DNA of 64,000 nucleotides from the NCBI GenBank assembly GCA_001972305.1, contig BDDD01001768.1:62001-126000 (forward strand). Direction: 5' to 3'. The stretch's first letter is position 1. Each line of letters opens with the position of its first letter. Under the pieces are notes generated by a model. The model was not told where the DNA came from, did no database searches, and was given only the letters and a program-made list of their open reading frames with translations. This stretch comes from Cephalotus follicularis. Taxonomy: Eukaryota > Streptophyta > Magnoliopsida > Oxalidales > Cephalotaceae. Below are positions 24,901-37,001 of the stretch, piece by piece. The translations under genes were made by a program, and so were the position numbers.

Positions 24901-26385
24901 CCATCCCCAAGATTACATCAAAATCATGGATAGGTAATACTATCAGGTCAGAAGATAATTCAATTCTAGCTACCACGATCTCACAATCCTTCAGAACAGT
25001 ATCAGATAGAAGAGAAGTACCCGCAGGAGTACTCACCTCCAACACATAAGGTTGTCTAGAAGTAATTCCATGTAAATTGCGAGCAAATTCAGGTGCAATG
25101 AATGAATGCGTCGCACCAGGATTAATCAATACATGAGCTAATATGCCAGAGATGTAAATAGTACCTCCCACAACAGTAGTGGATTCCGGACATCATCTTT
25201 AGATAAGGTGTAGACCCTACCTTTCACAATCCCCTTTCCGGTGTCTCTCCGCGGTTGAGCCGCCGCAACACTACCACTAGCACCAGCACTCCCCTGTTGG
25301 CCGCGTGCTTGATCCCTCATCATCGGGAAATTAATCACCATGTGATCTTATGAACCACACCTCAAGCACTTTCCGATCTTCTTCCAACATTCGGTCTCAT
25401 CATGATTCTGACAACCGCAAAAAGCACATCCACTTGCATTCTTCTGACTGTTTCGGCCAGGTGTCCTTGCTCGTGCGCATCTAGAACCTCCTTGACCCCT
25501 GTTGTCAGATCTGGTTGACTTAGCAGGATTATTACTTCCTTGCCCCTGTGACTGTATGGCCCTCGATTGATTAGTACAAGTCCGTTATGCCCTTCTCTCA
25601 TTTGCGTCAGCCTCCAAGATCATGGCTCTCTCAGCAACATCAACAAAAGTGGTCAGCTGCAACAACAACAATTTATACCTGATGTCTGGTCGAAGGCCTT
25701 TCAGGAACCTTCGGATCATCCGTGACTCACCCTCCACAAGATAAGGTGTATGTCTCGCCAGCTCTACAAATCTGGTCTGGTACTGAGCTACCGTCATATC
25801 TCCTTGATGTAACTACATAAACTCTGTCTTCTATCGATCACGCTCAATCTGTGGCACATAAGCATCAAGAAATTCGGACTGGAATCTGTCCCAAGTCCTA
25901 TGAAGTCCATGGGCTTCCCATTTCACTTCAATCCTTTCCCACCAGTAGGTCGCCTCGCCCCACAAGCGGTACACAGCAAAACTGAGTTTCTAATCATCGG
26001 TACACTCCAGAGCAGCAAATATCTTCTCCAGATCTCTAATCCACTGCTCGGCCGCAGTAGCATTCAGTTCACCATTGAAAGTCAGAGGATTATGTCTCAT
26101 GAACCGCTCCAGATCTCGGCCAAATCCACCGGCATGGCAAGCATCAGGTGCTTGCTGATAGGTACGGTTAGCTTCGTACATTTGCCGAATCTGTTCCATG
26201 TTGGCCCAATTCGCCTGCATCTGCTGTTGAAAGAGATCAGCCATGCGATCAAAGTGACTCCTCTCGTCATACGCTGGGGGAACATTAACTCCTTCATTCA
26301 TTGCTGGGTCATTTTCAGGTATCGGCGGTGTGTTGACACCGTCGTCGGCTTTACACCTTCCCCTTCTTCCTCTTCGGAGATCCAT
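21978..26385 (-). pseudogene. C: gag-pol with chromodomain, decayed
   Basis: Gag starts at 26385 (MDLRRGRRGRCK) and meets TAG at 25990-25992. First zinc knuckle CAFCGCQNHDETEC is complete; the second has a stop and ends in Phe, not Cys, as in D. The protease site reads NPGATHSF: the catalytic Asp codon is Asn at 25121-25123. The RT FLDD codons survive at 24113-24118, but stops flank them. RNase H runs to KLKPYEE, then an N at 23585 and a jump to the RNase H end, losing about 60 residues. Integrase (23552-22137) keeps TMDF, CDRDARF and the Glu, with one TAG for Trp near 23040. The C-terminal chromodomain is clear: RIVDRMEKVLRNKTIPMVKV, VLWRFHGAEEATWEREEEMR, stop TAA at 21978. Confidence 0.9.
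23585..23585. other. Single ambiguous base (N) at RNase H deletion junction of C
   Basis: The plus strand reads GCAGTTATNTTCTCCTCG. To the right is RNase H (KLKPYEE); to the left the protein resumes about 60 residues later. The N suggests an unresolved join, so the deletion may be an assembly feature. Confidence 0.9.
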
Positions 26386-26476
26386 TCTGTTTCCTATATG
26401 GAATGACAAAATCATTAGGAAACATTTCACTTAATTTTTCCGAGAAACTTATCCCAGCTTAGCATATATGGAATAT

Positions 26477-26488
26477 GCTCTAATACCA
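26477..26488 (-). other. C: primer-binding site (one mismatch)
   Basis: The plus strand reads GCTCTAATACCA; the minus strand TGGTATTAGAGC, one change from the tRNA-Met site. It lies three bases from the 5' LTR. Confidence 0.85.
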
Positions 26489-27679
26489 TGCTGTCACACC
26501 CCGTATTTCTAATTACATTTTATGTTGGACAAGCATATGTAGTGATATCAGTATTAACATAATATTCCAGCATTCATTTAACAAATCATAAAATAATATG
26601 CGGAAGCAGTTAATAAGCCGGAATATAATAAAAGTCGTCCTCACGCATCCCATACTACGTGCAGGAACAAGTCAAAATCAATATCCTTACATAAGGAAAA
26701 TACAACATAACGAGGTATGAACCATTCAATTACATATTTCAGTACAACATCATAAATAACAACCTTAAAATGAAAGTAGAAGCTTTCCAAGCTTCAGCAG
26801 CAGTCTTCCCAAGTCTTCGCTTGATATGAAATTGTAGGGGTTAGCCGTTGTCCTCACTTGTCTAAGTAGGAAGATAATGCATGCCAAGGAATATATGAAT
26901 GCAATATGTATGACAGTTTATATTTAAAATAACATTTCAGTGTGCCAATATATAAGCAAACATGCCAAGTGGCCATAGACAATCCATATGGAACGATACC
27001 GCACAAGGGTACAATCAATCAGTCCAGTGGTTTGTCCGAAGACCAGTATTGGGCTCAAGACATCGCTAATCACTACCCTACGTCGAGCCACCTAACTATC
27101 ACCCCAACTCCGTTGATGATAGGAGGTAAACAGTGTTGCCGCCATTTAGCGGGCAGATAACAGTGCACGGTCTGCGATGCAGATCAGTATGGTGAATAAG
27201 CACTAGCCAACTCCTGGCACGTAGGCTCACCACCGTAATCAGTGATATCTTCCCATCACTCGACCACGGTATGCATAGACAATAAATCAGTCAATTCAGT
27301 TCAATAATATTACATATATATATTATATGCAATATAAAAAGTTTTCCTTAGAAACATTTAACATTTCAGTGATCGTACATCTCATATGAGGAAACGATAT
27401 CTGTACAGTAGTGGTTTCCAATTCGGAAACAAAACAGTAGGTGATAAAACAGTAGTTGATAAATCAGTAGTTTCTTGTAAATAATAGTTTTCATTTGAAA
27501 ATGATGGTTAAAACATGAATTCTGCATATAGCACATAGTTTGTTCGATCGTTGTAATATAAGTAGTAGCGATGTTAAATAACATCAAAACAGTATATACT
27601 ATATAATGGTAGCATATACAATTCAATAACAGTATCAAACAGTAGCAATTCAATCAATATTATGCAATTTTGCCCAGGA

Positions 27680-27793
27680 CAGTCGACTGCTCCCACGAAT
27701 AGTCGACTGCTTTGGTTGAGTAGTTGACTGTTTTTCCTTGGCAGTCGACTAGATAGGGTTGAGTAGTCGACTGCCGTGAAGAAAAGTCGACTG
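27680..27793 (-). promoter_or_regulatory. C 5' LTR: TCGA array 2
   Basis: Six sites in the same order as 20777-20890, two changed (GTTGAC, AAGTCGACTG). Confidence 0.7.
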
Positions 27794-28838
27794 CTCCTGC
27801 CCAAAAATGTAGGCAGTAGCAGTTTGTATGCAATTCAATGTCCAATTTCACACATGCAATCATACAGAAAATAACATACATGATATGCATAAAATATCTT
27901 CCATAACATATCACTACCCCTACCTTAAAACGCTATCCCGAAATCAATGGAAACTTGATTTCTCTCTTTGAGTTCCAAGCCTTCTTTACCAACAATCTTT
28001 CAATCCAGCAGAATATAATCTAAACATGCATGTTTATGGACACATGCATTAGTACCAGGAGGTTTCAGTAGAACTTATAACAATTACAATTCCAACAGTA
28101 GCTTAATCACTAGCTCATTGAGTCTTAAACATCACTTTTACCATTCTACCACTTTCTCTTTGAACCCTATGTCAAATATCATTAAACTTTGGGTTCATTG
28201 ATCTTAACTTGTTTTGACAGAAGGTATATATATATATATATACTTAAGAGAATGTCTATATAATGCCAACTTACAACATCTATAATCCAATTAGAGTTTA
28301 TAATCCCATTTACACCTGAACCATTTACCACCTTCTATTCCAATTCTAAGAGTTGTTGATTCTAATCCATTAACAGGAGATATTAACATTCCTAGCCACA
28401 TTATAATCATAACAACAGAGAGTTTGAATTAAGGACTTACCAAGAACTCCAAAGCTTCAATCTTCCTTCTTTGAGCTCTCTCAATCCTCCAATACAAGCC
28501 CCAATAATCCCAGCAACTCTCTCCAATTTTCAGGATTTCTAACACTCTCTCTCAGCTCATGCACAGCTGATATAGGGCATTGAATTCGCCAGAGTCTTTA
28601 ACTCCCCTTCTCTCATCACATGCATTTCTTTTCTCTCCTCATTTCTATCTCTTTCTCACTTTTCTCTCTTTTGATTCTTGCAGGTTGTAGGTCTGGAATT
28701 GCAGGGGGAATAGATGGCATACAAGCATGCCTTTTTGCATGCTCTAGCAGCTCCTGTTTCGTGTGACACCTGCCCACCATGCAATCTCCTCTTTGTTCAA
28801 TCTAACAGGCATGCACAGACACCTGTTATGTCCCGATC

Positions 28839-28965
28839 CAGTCGACTGGAGGCATTGTCCAGTCGACTGTCCACAACACGCATCAGGCAGTCGACTGCTC
28901 CCCTGTGACAGTCGGCTGCCCCTTCACAAACCAGGAAGTCGACTGCCCCCTGTGGCAGTCGGCTG
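28839..28965 (-). promoter_or_regulatory. C 5' LTR: TCGA array 1 with one extra unit
   Basis: Same as 21656-21761 plus one additional 21-bp unit at its left end: two CAGTCGACTG copies 21 bp apart follow GATC where the sister LTR has one. Confidence 0.72.
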
Positions 28966-29264
28966 TCAAAGGCTGTTTTACGGTTTCTTAGCTTGTTACT
29001 TCACCAATTGTACATCCATTCATCCCAAGCAATTACCAAACACAATTTAATAATAATTGGACATTAAATTCAAATGAGTGCACATTTTATTAATCAATAT
29101 TACAATGTACACGAATTGAATTTGCGGTTATTACATTTTAGGTCTATTTGCTCAATTAAATTAACAACCACAATCCGTATAATAATTGGACATTAAATTC
29201 AAGTAAGTGCACATTTTATTCATCAAGGTCACAATATACACGGATTGAAATTGTGGATATTACA

Positions 29265-31593
29265 GTAAGTTTTTTTCCGTTATTTTGGGGTTAAATCCGC
29301 GTTCCGAGATTGTTTAGTGGGTCAATTCATCGTTCTTATATTTTTATGGGGGTAATTGTAAATTTTAAAAAGTTATGATTTAAGTCGTTTCATATTTTCT
29401 TTTTGCATACAACATAAATGATCGTCGTAAGTTATTTGCAGTGATTTTGGGGTCAAATTTGCATTACAATATCGTTTAGTGGGTCAATTTATCATTCATA
29501 CATTTCTGGGGACGTAATTGTAAATTTTGAAAATCTATGTTTGGAGTCGTTTCAGGGTTTCTTTTTCAGACAACATAATTGCATCGTCGTAAGTTTTTTG
29601 CCGTGATTTTGGGGTTAAATTTGAGTTCTAAAATCGCTTAGTTGGCCAATTTATCGTTCTTATATTCCTATGGGCATAATTGTAAAATTTGAAAAGTTGT
29701 GTTTTAAGTCGTTTCGAGGTTTGTTTTTGCAGACAACATAAATGCATCGTCGAAAGTTTTTTGCCGTTATTTTGGGGTTAAATTCTCCTTCCGAGATCGT
29801 TTAGTGGGTCAATATATCGTTCTGATAATACTATGGACGTAATTATAAGTTTCAAAAATTTATATTTAAAGTCGTTTCATGGTTTCTTATTTTAAACAAC
29901 ATAAATTCATCGTCGTAAGTTGTTTGCCGTAATTTTGGGGTCAAATTCGCATTCTGAGATTTTTTAGTGGGTCAATTTATCATTCCTATATTTCTAGGCA
30001 TGTAATTATAAATTTTGAAAATTTATGTTTTGAGTAGTTTCAGGGTTTCTTTTTGTAGACAACATAAATGCATCGTCGTAAGTTGTTTACAGTGATTTTA
30101 AGGTCAAATTTGCGTCCCGATATCGTTTAGTGGGTCAATTTATCGTTCATATATTTTTAGGGACGTAATTGTAGATTTTGAAAATTTATGTTTTAAGTAG
30201 TTTCAAGGTTTCTTTTTGCCGACGAAATAAATGCATAGTCGTAAGTTTTTTGCCGTGATTATGGGGTGAAATTAGTGTTCCAAGATCGTTTAGTGGGTCA
30301 ATTTATCGTTCTTATATTTTTAGGAGCGTAATTGTAAAATTTGAAAAGTTAAGTTTTAGGTCGTTTACTGGTTTCTTTTTGCAAACAACATAAATGAGTC
30401 GTCGTACTTTTTTTGACTTGATTTTGGGGTAAAATTCGCGTTCCGAGATCGTTTAGTGGGGCAATTTATTGTTATTATATTTCTAGAGGCGTAATTGTAA
30501 ATTTTGAAAAGTTATGATTTTATTCATTACAGGGTTTCTTTTTGCAGACAAAATATATGCATCGTTGTAAGTTGTTTACGGTGATTTTTGAGTAAAATTC
30601 GCGTTCCGAGATCGTTTAGTAGGTCAATTTATCAATTTCATATTTTTAGGGGCGTAATTGTAAATTTAAAAAAGTTATCTTTTAAATTGTTTCATGGTTT
30701 CTTTTTGCATATAATGTATATTTATCGTCGTAAGTTGTTTACCGCGATTTTGACTTTAAATTCACGTTCCGATATCGTTTAGTGGGTCAATTATTGTTCT
30801 TGTATTCTTGTGGGCGTAATTGTAAATTTCAAAAAGTTATGATTTAAGTCGTTTCAGGGTTTATTTTTGCAGACAACATAAATGCATCGTCGGAAGTAGT
30901 TTGCCGTTTATTTTGGGTTCAAATTCGTGTTCTGAGATCGTTTAATAGGTCAATTTATTGTTCTTACATTTCTAAGAGAGTAAATGTAAATTTTGAAAAG
31001 TTATGTTTTAAGTCGTTTCGGGGTTTCTTTTCCCGGAGAACATAAATGTATCGTCGTAAGTTGTTTGCCGTTATTTGGGGTCAAATTCGCGTTCTGAGAT
31101 GGTTTAGTGGGTCAATTTATCGTTATTATATTTCTAGTAGCGTAATTGTAAATTTTTAAAATTTATGATTTAAGTCGTTTCAGGTTTCTTTTTGCAGAGA
31201 ACATAAATGCTTAGTCATAAGTTGTTTGACATAATTTTGGGTCAAATTCGCTTTCCGAGAACGTTTAGTGGGTCAATTTATTGTTATTATATTTTTAGGG
31301 GCGTAATTGTGAATTTTAAAAAGTTATGTTTTAAGTCATTTCAGGGTTTCTGTTTGCAGAGAACATAAATGCATCGTCGTAAGTTATTTGCCATGATATG
31401 GGGGACAAATTCGCTTTCTGATATCGTTTAGTGGGTCAATTTATCGTTCTTATATTTCTTGGGGGGTAATTGTAAATTTCAAAAAGTTATGATTTAAATC
31501 GTTTCAGAGTTTCTTTTTACAGACAACATAAAAGCATCACCGTAAGTTGTTTGCCGTGATTTTGGGGTCAACTTCGAGTTCCGAGATCGTTTA
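29265..31593 (+). repeat. Satellite block S1, about 163-bp monomer, about 14 copies
   Basis: Tandem AT-rich monomers. The landmark GATCGTTTAGTGGGTCAATT recurs at 162-163-bp steps (cores at 29312, 29474, 29636, 29799, 29962, 30125, 30288). Other landmarks are GGGGTCAAATTCGCGTTCCG, GGGCGTAATTGTAAATTTTG and CATCGTCGTAAGTTGTTTGC. Monomers differ by many substitutions and short indels. The length fits a plant centromeric or pericentromeric satellite (inference). A abuts its left edge and E interrupts its right edge within GTTTA. Confidence 0.95.
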
Positions 31594-31735
31594 TGTCACG
31601 CCCTCGTTTCCACAACAAGACAACATATAAAGTGGTAAGGCAATCAACAATAATAATTCAGCTCTTGCGATAAAACGAATCAATAAAAACCTTAGATAGC
31701 GGAAGCAATAACGTAAATGAGCCGAATTTAAACAC

Positions 31736-31763
31736 GCATCACGCATCCCATACTACGTGATGC
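31736..31763 (-). other. E 3' LTR: conserved stem-loop, E-type stem
   Basis: Eight-base arms GCATCACG and CGTGATGC enclose a 12-base loop (plus strand CATCCCATACTA). The loop is the same as in A, C and D, but the outer stem differs and still pairs. Confidence 0.65.
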
Positions 31764-32040
31764 CCAATAATCCAAACATAACTGTCGATCGCCCAAAACG
31801 GAGCGTGAAATATTACAGTACGAGATAACAAATATCCTTTGTTACAAAATCCGAATAACATGATCAATGTTATAATCATACAAGTTTTTCAAAATGGTTA
31901 ACCCCTTTTAGAAAGCAACCATAATGCAAATCACAGCAAAAATGCAACATATGCTCAGAATGCGTCTAGGTTCGTTCCTAGAGTCGTTTCGGGTCTAGCG
32001 GGTCCAATACGAGTGAAATTCTACTAATCAAGGGGATAGG

Positions 32041-32162
32041 CATCGATGTCTTTCCCTAAGGAGTCGACGTCTTCACACTAAGGCGTCAATCCCATGTACA
32101 AATATTCCCAGGCGTTCTTGGACCAAAGACGTCGATGTCTTTACAAAGACGTCGATGTCTTT
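32041..32162 (-). promoter_or_regulatory. E 3' LTR: TCGA cluster, GACGTCGATGTC type (third)
   Basis: Sites such as CATCGATGTC, AGTCGACGTC and two GACGTCGATGTCTTT units 20 bp apart. Confidence 0.6.
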
Positions 32163-32380
32163 ATGATACCAGAGAGTATCAGTTCGCGAGTCTTGATTCT
32201 GGAGGGTAGAAATCAGCCTTTTAATCCTTCATATAAATTAATCTCACTCTCTAAACGTGTAAGGCATGCTACTAGTTAACAGGAATATAACCAGAACATC
32301 AATTCGAAACCAAACAAGTGATTGCAAGTGGCTAAATGGCCATCTGAAATGAACATTACAGTTCTACGATTTCCCAGAAA

Positions 32381-32466
32381 AGGCGTCGATGTCTATCAAA
32401 AGACATCGATGTCTTTCAAATTTTCACACGAAGGCATCGACGTCTTTACATAGACGTCGATGTCTT
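32381..32466 (-). promoter_or_regulatory. E 3' LTR: TCGA array 2, GACGTCGATGTC type
   Basis: Four sites spaced 20, 31 and 20 bp: two, three and two helical turns. About 1.1 kb into the LTR. Confidence 0.65.
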
Positions 32467-33225
32467 CACAACCCAGAACATCTTTTTCCACAGTTTTAAC
32501 ACACCAAGCCATTATCAAATCCATCTTTTACACAACCAACTCACATATTCATGTAATCGTACATGCATGATTAACTCAGTGTACCACAGTAACACCACAA
32601 CAAGTCCAGAATCACAATTCAACCATTAACATGCTATTCCTCATGTTATTCATTAACTTAAAACCCCAAAATGCATGTATAAATCTATCACTTTCCCCTA
32701 CCTTATTGTTCCAAGTTAGGAACTGGAAAGTCCACCTCTTTGAGTTCCTAAGTTCTTGCCACCAGCAGCTCCAAGATCCTCTCAGCAACTGCTACCCACG
32801 AGCTCCAATCTCTAGCTCCAAGCAAACTCAACAATGGTGGCTCTCACACTCACTATTTTCTTTCCTCTCTTTCCTTTGGTGTTTTAAAACGAGAGAGAGA
32901 AGTGGGGAGGGTTATTCTTATGCAGATGGCTCCCCCCCAACATCCTTCTCCTTACATTTAATGGGCACCTCTCGTGCCCTCTCCTACTTTCCAGATTCTG
33001 CACTTTCCTTTTGTTTTCTTTAACCTTCTTTCTTTTGCAGGTTGCATGTTAGGATGATATGTTCCTTGCATGTTCCATGTGAGGGGCATGTTTGGAGCTG
33101 CCAGGAAACACACCATCATGATCCACTTGTCACAATGCACATGTTTAAGCGTCTGTAAAGCCCCCAAAGATCCCCCACTGCATGTTACTTTGTCAGTGAA
33201 AATCGTGACAGACGTTCTTTACAAA

Positions 33226-33380
33226 GCCGTTGAAGTCTTTACTTAGACGTCGATGTATTTTCCCCCTTTTGTAAGAAGGTGTCGATACCTTCTTTAAATG
33301 TCGACATGCATGCCCATGCATTCACGTGTACCTCGGTCCCCATAGGCGTCAACGTCTTTACAAAGACGTCGATGTCTTTG
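33226..33380 (-). promoter_or_regulatory. E 3' LTR: TCGA array 1, GACGTCGATGTC type
   Basis: Cores near 33229, 33249, 33281, 33300, 33348 and 33368, spacing 20, 32, 19, 48, 20. The sister array in the 5' LTR (40126-40300) has one more 20-bp unit. Confidence 0.68.
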
Positions 33381-33548
33381 TCCCAAAACAGCGCCGTTTA
33401 AGTTTTGACATACACATTCCATTTCCAAAACCACAATTAGGGTTTGTAAGCATCTTTTCAGTTCAAAAACTCAACATTCTCATTAATTCAAGTTTAAGAT
33501 TACATCATAAATCGAATTATTACATTCAGGAAAATACCGGGCGTTACA

Positions 33549-33559
33549 TCCACCCCTCC
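33549..33559 (-). other. E: polypurine tract
   Basis: The minus strand reads GGAGGGGTGGA immediately before TGTAACGCCCGG. The ATTTCGAGGACAAAATTTCT motif lies just upstream. Confidence 0.85.
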
Positions 33560-33593
33560 TTCAAGAAATTTTGTCCTCGAAATTAACACAACA

Positions 33594-36500
33594 CTAGAAC
33601 AAGAGTGGGTAACGTTCTCGGATGTCATCCTCACGTTCCCAAGTCGCTTCATCCGGCCGATGAAATTGCCAATAAACCTTTACCATCAGAATGGACCGGT
33701 TCCTCAAAACTTGTGTCTTCCAATCCAAGATTTTCACGGGTGACTCCTCACAGGAAAGGTCATCCCTCACCGAAACTGAGTCATAATCCAGGACATGTCA
33801 TGGGTCTCGGATATAACCTCGTAGCATCGATACATGAAAAACATCATGTACACTCGACAATGTAGGGGGAAAGGCTAGATGGTATGATACCTCCCCAACT
33901 CTTTCCAGAATCTCAAAAGGACAAATATAGCGTGGCGCTAGCTTGCCCTTTTTCCCGAATCTTTGCACTCCTTTCCACGGAGATACCTTCAAAAAAACGT
34001 GATCCCCAACATTGAAGGTTAAAGGACTTCTCTTCACATTATCGACGTAGCTCTTTTGCCGACTCTGCGCTGCTAGCAACTTCTCTTTGATGAACTTGAC
34101 TTTCTCTAAAGTCTCCTCCACCAAATCCGACCCAAGCAATGGTCGTTCCCCAACCTCATCCCAACAAACGGGTGACCTACACTTCCTCCCATACAATGCC
34201 TCGTATGGGGCCATACCAATACTCGAGTGATAGCTGTTGTTGTAAGAAACCTCTATCAGAGGGATATGGTCCTCCCAGGTTCCACCAAAATCGATCACAC
34301 AAGCCCGAAGCATGTCCTCCAAGGTTTGGATGGTACGCTCCGACTGTCCGTCTGTCTGAGGGTGGAAAGCAGTACTGAGATTCAATCTCATTCCGAAGGC
34401 TGTCTGGAATCTCTTCCAGAAGTTGGAAGTGAAGATCGAATCCCTATCACAAACGATGCTCACTGGAACACCGTGCAGTCTCACAATCTCCTTCACATAT
34501 AACCGAGCCAACTTGCTCGCAGAATCAGTGACATGCGTGGGCAAGAAGTGTGCTGATTTCGTGAGTCTATCAACAATAACCCACACGGCATTATGACGAT
34601 GCCTAGTCAGTGGAAACCTAGAAACAAAGTCCATCGTAATGTGTTCCCACTTCCATTCTGCCACTGGCAGTGACTGTAACAGTCCCGCAGGTCTCTGGTG
34701 CTCGGCCTTGACCCTCTGACAAGTCAAACACTTCGCGACATATTCTGCAATCTCGCGCTTCATACCGGGCCACCAATAAGTCTTCTTCATATCTTGGTAC
34801 ATCTTGGTGCTACCAGGATGAATACTGTACAGGGATTTATGAGCCCCGCGGAGTAGCTCATCCTTCACTCTCAGTTCATTCGGAAGACATACACGTCCCC
34901 GATATCTCATAATACCATCATCATGTACTCTAAAATCATACTCCGAATCCAGATTCTCTCGATTCCGCTGCAGTTCAGGATCATGGGGTTGTGCATCTTT
35001 GATGTGATGCAGTAACACTGGTTTTACCCGCATGTCGGCAAGAAAGATCCCCGGTGACTCATTGACTGGAGACCATTCCTGGAAGTCTTCCAACGTCTTC
35101 CATTGCGACACCATTGTACTAGCGACCATAGCCTTGCGGCTCAAGGCATCAGCGACTACATTTGCTTTCCTGGGGTGGTATTGGATACTGCAGTCATAAT
35201 CATTAAAGAACTCTACCCACCTACGCTGTCTCATGTTCAGTGTGTCCTGACAGAACAGGTATCTCAGACTCTTATGATCGGTAAAGATCTCAAACTACGC
35301 CTCATAAAGATAGTGTCTCCACTTCTGAAGGGCAAAGATAATAGCTGCAAGTTCAAGGTCATGAGTCGGGTAGTTTTCTTCATACGGCTTCAGTTTCCTA
35401 GAAGCATAAGCAATCACTTTTCCTCGTTGCATTAGCACACAGCCCAAGCCCTTACCCGATGCATCACTATAGACTGCAAAGCCCTCATTACCTTCGGGTA
35501 ATGCCAAGATGGGAGCGAAAACCAACCGATCCTTCAATTCACGGAAACTAGCTTCGCAATCATCATCCCAGACAAACAAAGTCTTCTTCTGGGTCAGTCT
35601 CGTCAAAGGCTCAGCTATTCTCGAGAAATTCTGAATAAATCTTCTGTAATACCCTGCCAAGCCAAGAAAACTGCGTACCTCCGTTACATTCCTCGGTTGT
35701 GGCCAATCTCGTACCACCTCTGTCTTTGACGGATCCACCGCCAAACCTTCTCTAGATACAATGTGACCAAGAAAGATCACACGGTCAAGCCAAAATTCGC
35801 ACTTACTGAATCTGGCATACAGCTGGTGCTCTCGGAGAATCTGTAGAGCCAACCTCAGATGGCAAGCATGCTCTTCCTCACTCTTTGAGTACACAAGTAC
35901 GTCGTCAATAAACACAACGACAAACTGGTCCAAGTACGGTCGGAACACATCGTTCATCAATGACATGAACACAGTCGGTGCATTGGTAACACAAAAGGCA
36001 TCACCAGGAACTCATAGTGACCGTATCTTGTCCGGAAGGCAGTTTTCTCAATATCTCCTTCCCTCACCCTCAACTGGTGATATCCTGTTCTCAAATCAAG
36101 CTTCGAGAACACTCTCGCTCCTTGCAACTGGTCGAAAAAATCTTCGATGTGGGGTAAAGGATACTTGTTCTTGATCGTTGCCTTGTTCAACATTCTGTAG
36201 TCGATGCAGAGCCTCATCGACCCATCCTTTTTCTTGAAAAACAGTACAGGTGCACCCCACGGTGAAACACTGGGTCGAATGAAGCCCTTATCTATCAGGT
36301 CCTGTAACTGTAATTTCATCTCTCTTAACTCTGCAGGAGCCATTCTGTATGGTGCTTTCGAAATAGGAGCTGTACCTGGTGTAAGATCGATAACAAACTC
36401 CATATTTCTTCTCGGTGGTAAAGATCCCAAGTCATCCAGAAATACATCTAGAAATTCACACACCACTGGGATCTCTTCCAGGCTCAAACCCTTCTCCTTC

Positions 36501-36996
36501 CTCCGATCAATCACATAAGAAAGATACCCTTCACATCCTTTCACGAGATACCTCGACGCACGGATGAAGGATATTATTGGTGTAGAAAACCCCTTGTCTC
36601 CCTTGAACTGGAAAGTAGTACCATCAGGCAGATGAAAATCAACCGTCTTGCTGTAGCAGTCCATGTAAGCATGATGTGCTGACAGCCAATCCATCCCCAA
36701 AATAATATCAAAGTCGCGGATAGGCAACACTATCAAATCAGCATACAAGGAGATGCCTGTCATAGACATCTCACAACCCCTATATACAGTGTCTGTATAC
36801 ATGGAAACTCCGACAGGTGTGCTCACATCCAAAGTATATGGCATGCAGTCAGGTGTTACATTTAAACAAGATGCAAAATGTGATGAAATGAAAGAATGTG
36901 ATGCTCCAGGGTCCATCAATACTCTAGCAGCAAAACCATAAATATACAGTGTACCTCCAACCAATGAGGTAGACTCCGAAACCTCTGTCTGTGAAA
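33594..36996 (-). pseudogene. E: pol, protease-RT-RNase H-integrase-chromodomain, lightly decayed
   Basis: Protease (36964 onward) has an intact DPGASHSF and [10 protein letters not shown]. The RT frame runs to YEFLVMPF, where a small deletion near 35985 shifts it; the next frame (35972-35295) carries FIDDVLVYS with both catalytic Asp, then RNase H ([37 protein letters not shown]). One stop near 35296 interrupts. Integrase (35234-33798) is complete: [13 protein letters not shown] zinc motif, TMDF, CDRD and [10 protein letters not shown], and the GPY/F region. A TGA for Ser at about 33799 cuts off the chromodomain (PVKILDWKTQVLRNRSIL, DEATWEREDDIRERYPLLF), whose stop is at 33594. Only these three lesions lie between protease and the natural end. 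Confidence 0.9.
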
Positions 36997-37001
36997 GGGT
37001 A

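Larger units (their letters stand above)
19589..29135 (-). mobile_element. C: decayed chromovirus, minus strand, nested in the A LTR
   Basis: Bounded by TGTCACACCCC at 19589 and CGGTTATTACA at 29135, with TTTTA duplicated at 19584-19588 and 29136-29140. Both LTRs, primer site, gag, protease, RT, integrase, chromodomain and polypurine tract are recognisable. It is structurally the most complete relative of A and D, yet gag-pol has many stops and shifts, most of the second half of RNase H is missing, and one N sits at that junction. It belongs to the same LTR family as A. Confidence 0.93.
26492..29135 (-). repeat. C: 5' LTR (2644 bp)
   Basis: Runs TGTCACACCCC to TGCGGTTATTACA. It keeps about 300 bp after the (TA)n tract near 28226 that are lost from the 3' LTR. 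Array 2 is at 27680-27793 and array 1 at 28839-28965; the stem-loop near 26642-26662 has one mutated arm. Confidence 0.92.
14605..29264 (-). repeat. A: 5' LTR, split into three pieces by B and C
   Basis: The LTR begins at TGTCACACCCC (14605) and ends GATATTACA (29264), next to satellite. Removing solo LTR B and element C, each with one TSD copy, leaves pieces 14605-15837, 18398-19588 and 29141-29264, about 2548 bp together. The joined ends read through homologous LTR sequence, as the D LTR shows at 780-860. Array 1 is at 19485-19563, array 2 at 18477-18589 and the stem-loop at 14744-14765. The 3' LTR of A is not in the window. Confidence 0.9.
31594..33548 (-). repeat. E: 3' LTR (1955 bp)
   Basis: Runs TGTCACGCCCTCG to CGGGCGTTACA. 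It is intact relative to the 5' LTR, which has lost about 0.9 kb. Three TCGA clusters (32041-32162, 32381-32466, 33226-33380) and the stem-loop 31736-31763. Confidence 0.92.

Noticed and set aside
22559..26406. Plus-strand open frames over element C and A (for example 14117-14494, 25900-26406)
   Set aside because: They are antisense to gag and pol, which explain the sequence fully on the minus strand.
29265..31593. CRISPR-like array (regular repeats)
   Set aside because: There are no short conserved repeats separated by unique spacers: the whole 163-bp monomer repeats, and the setting is a plant genome.
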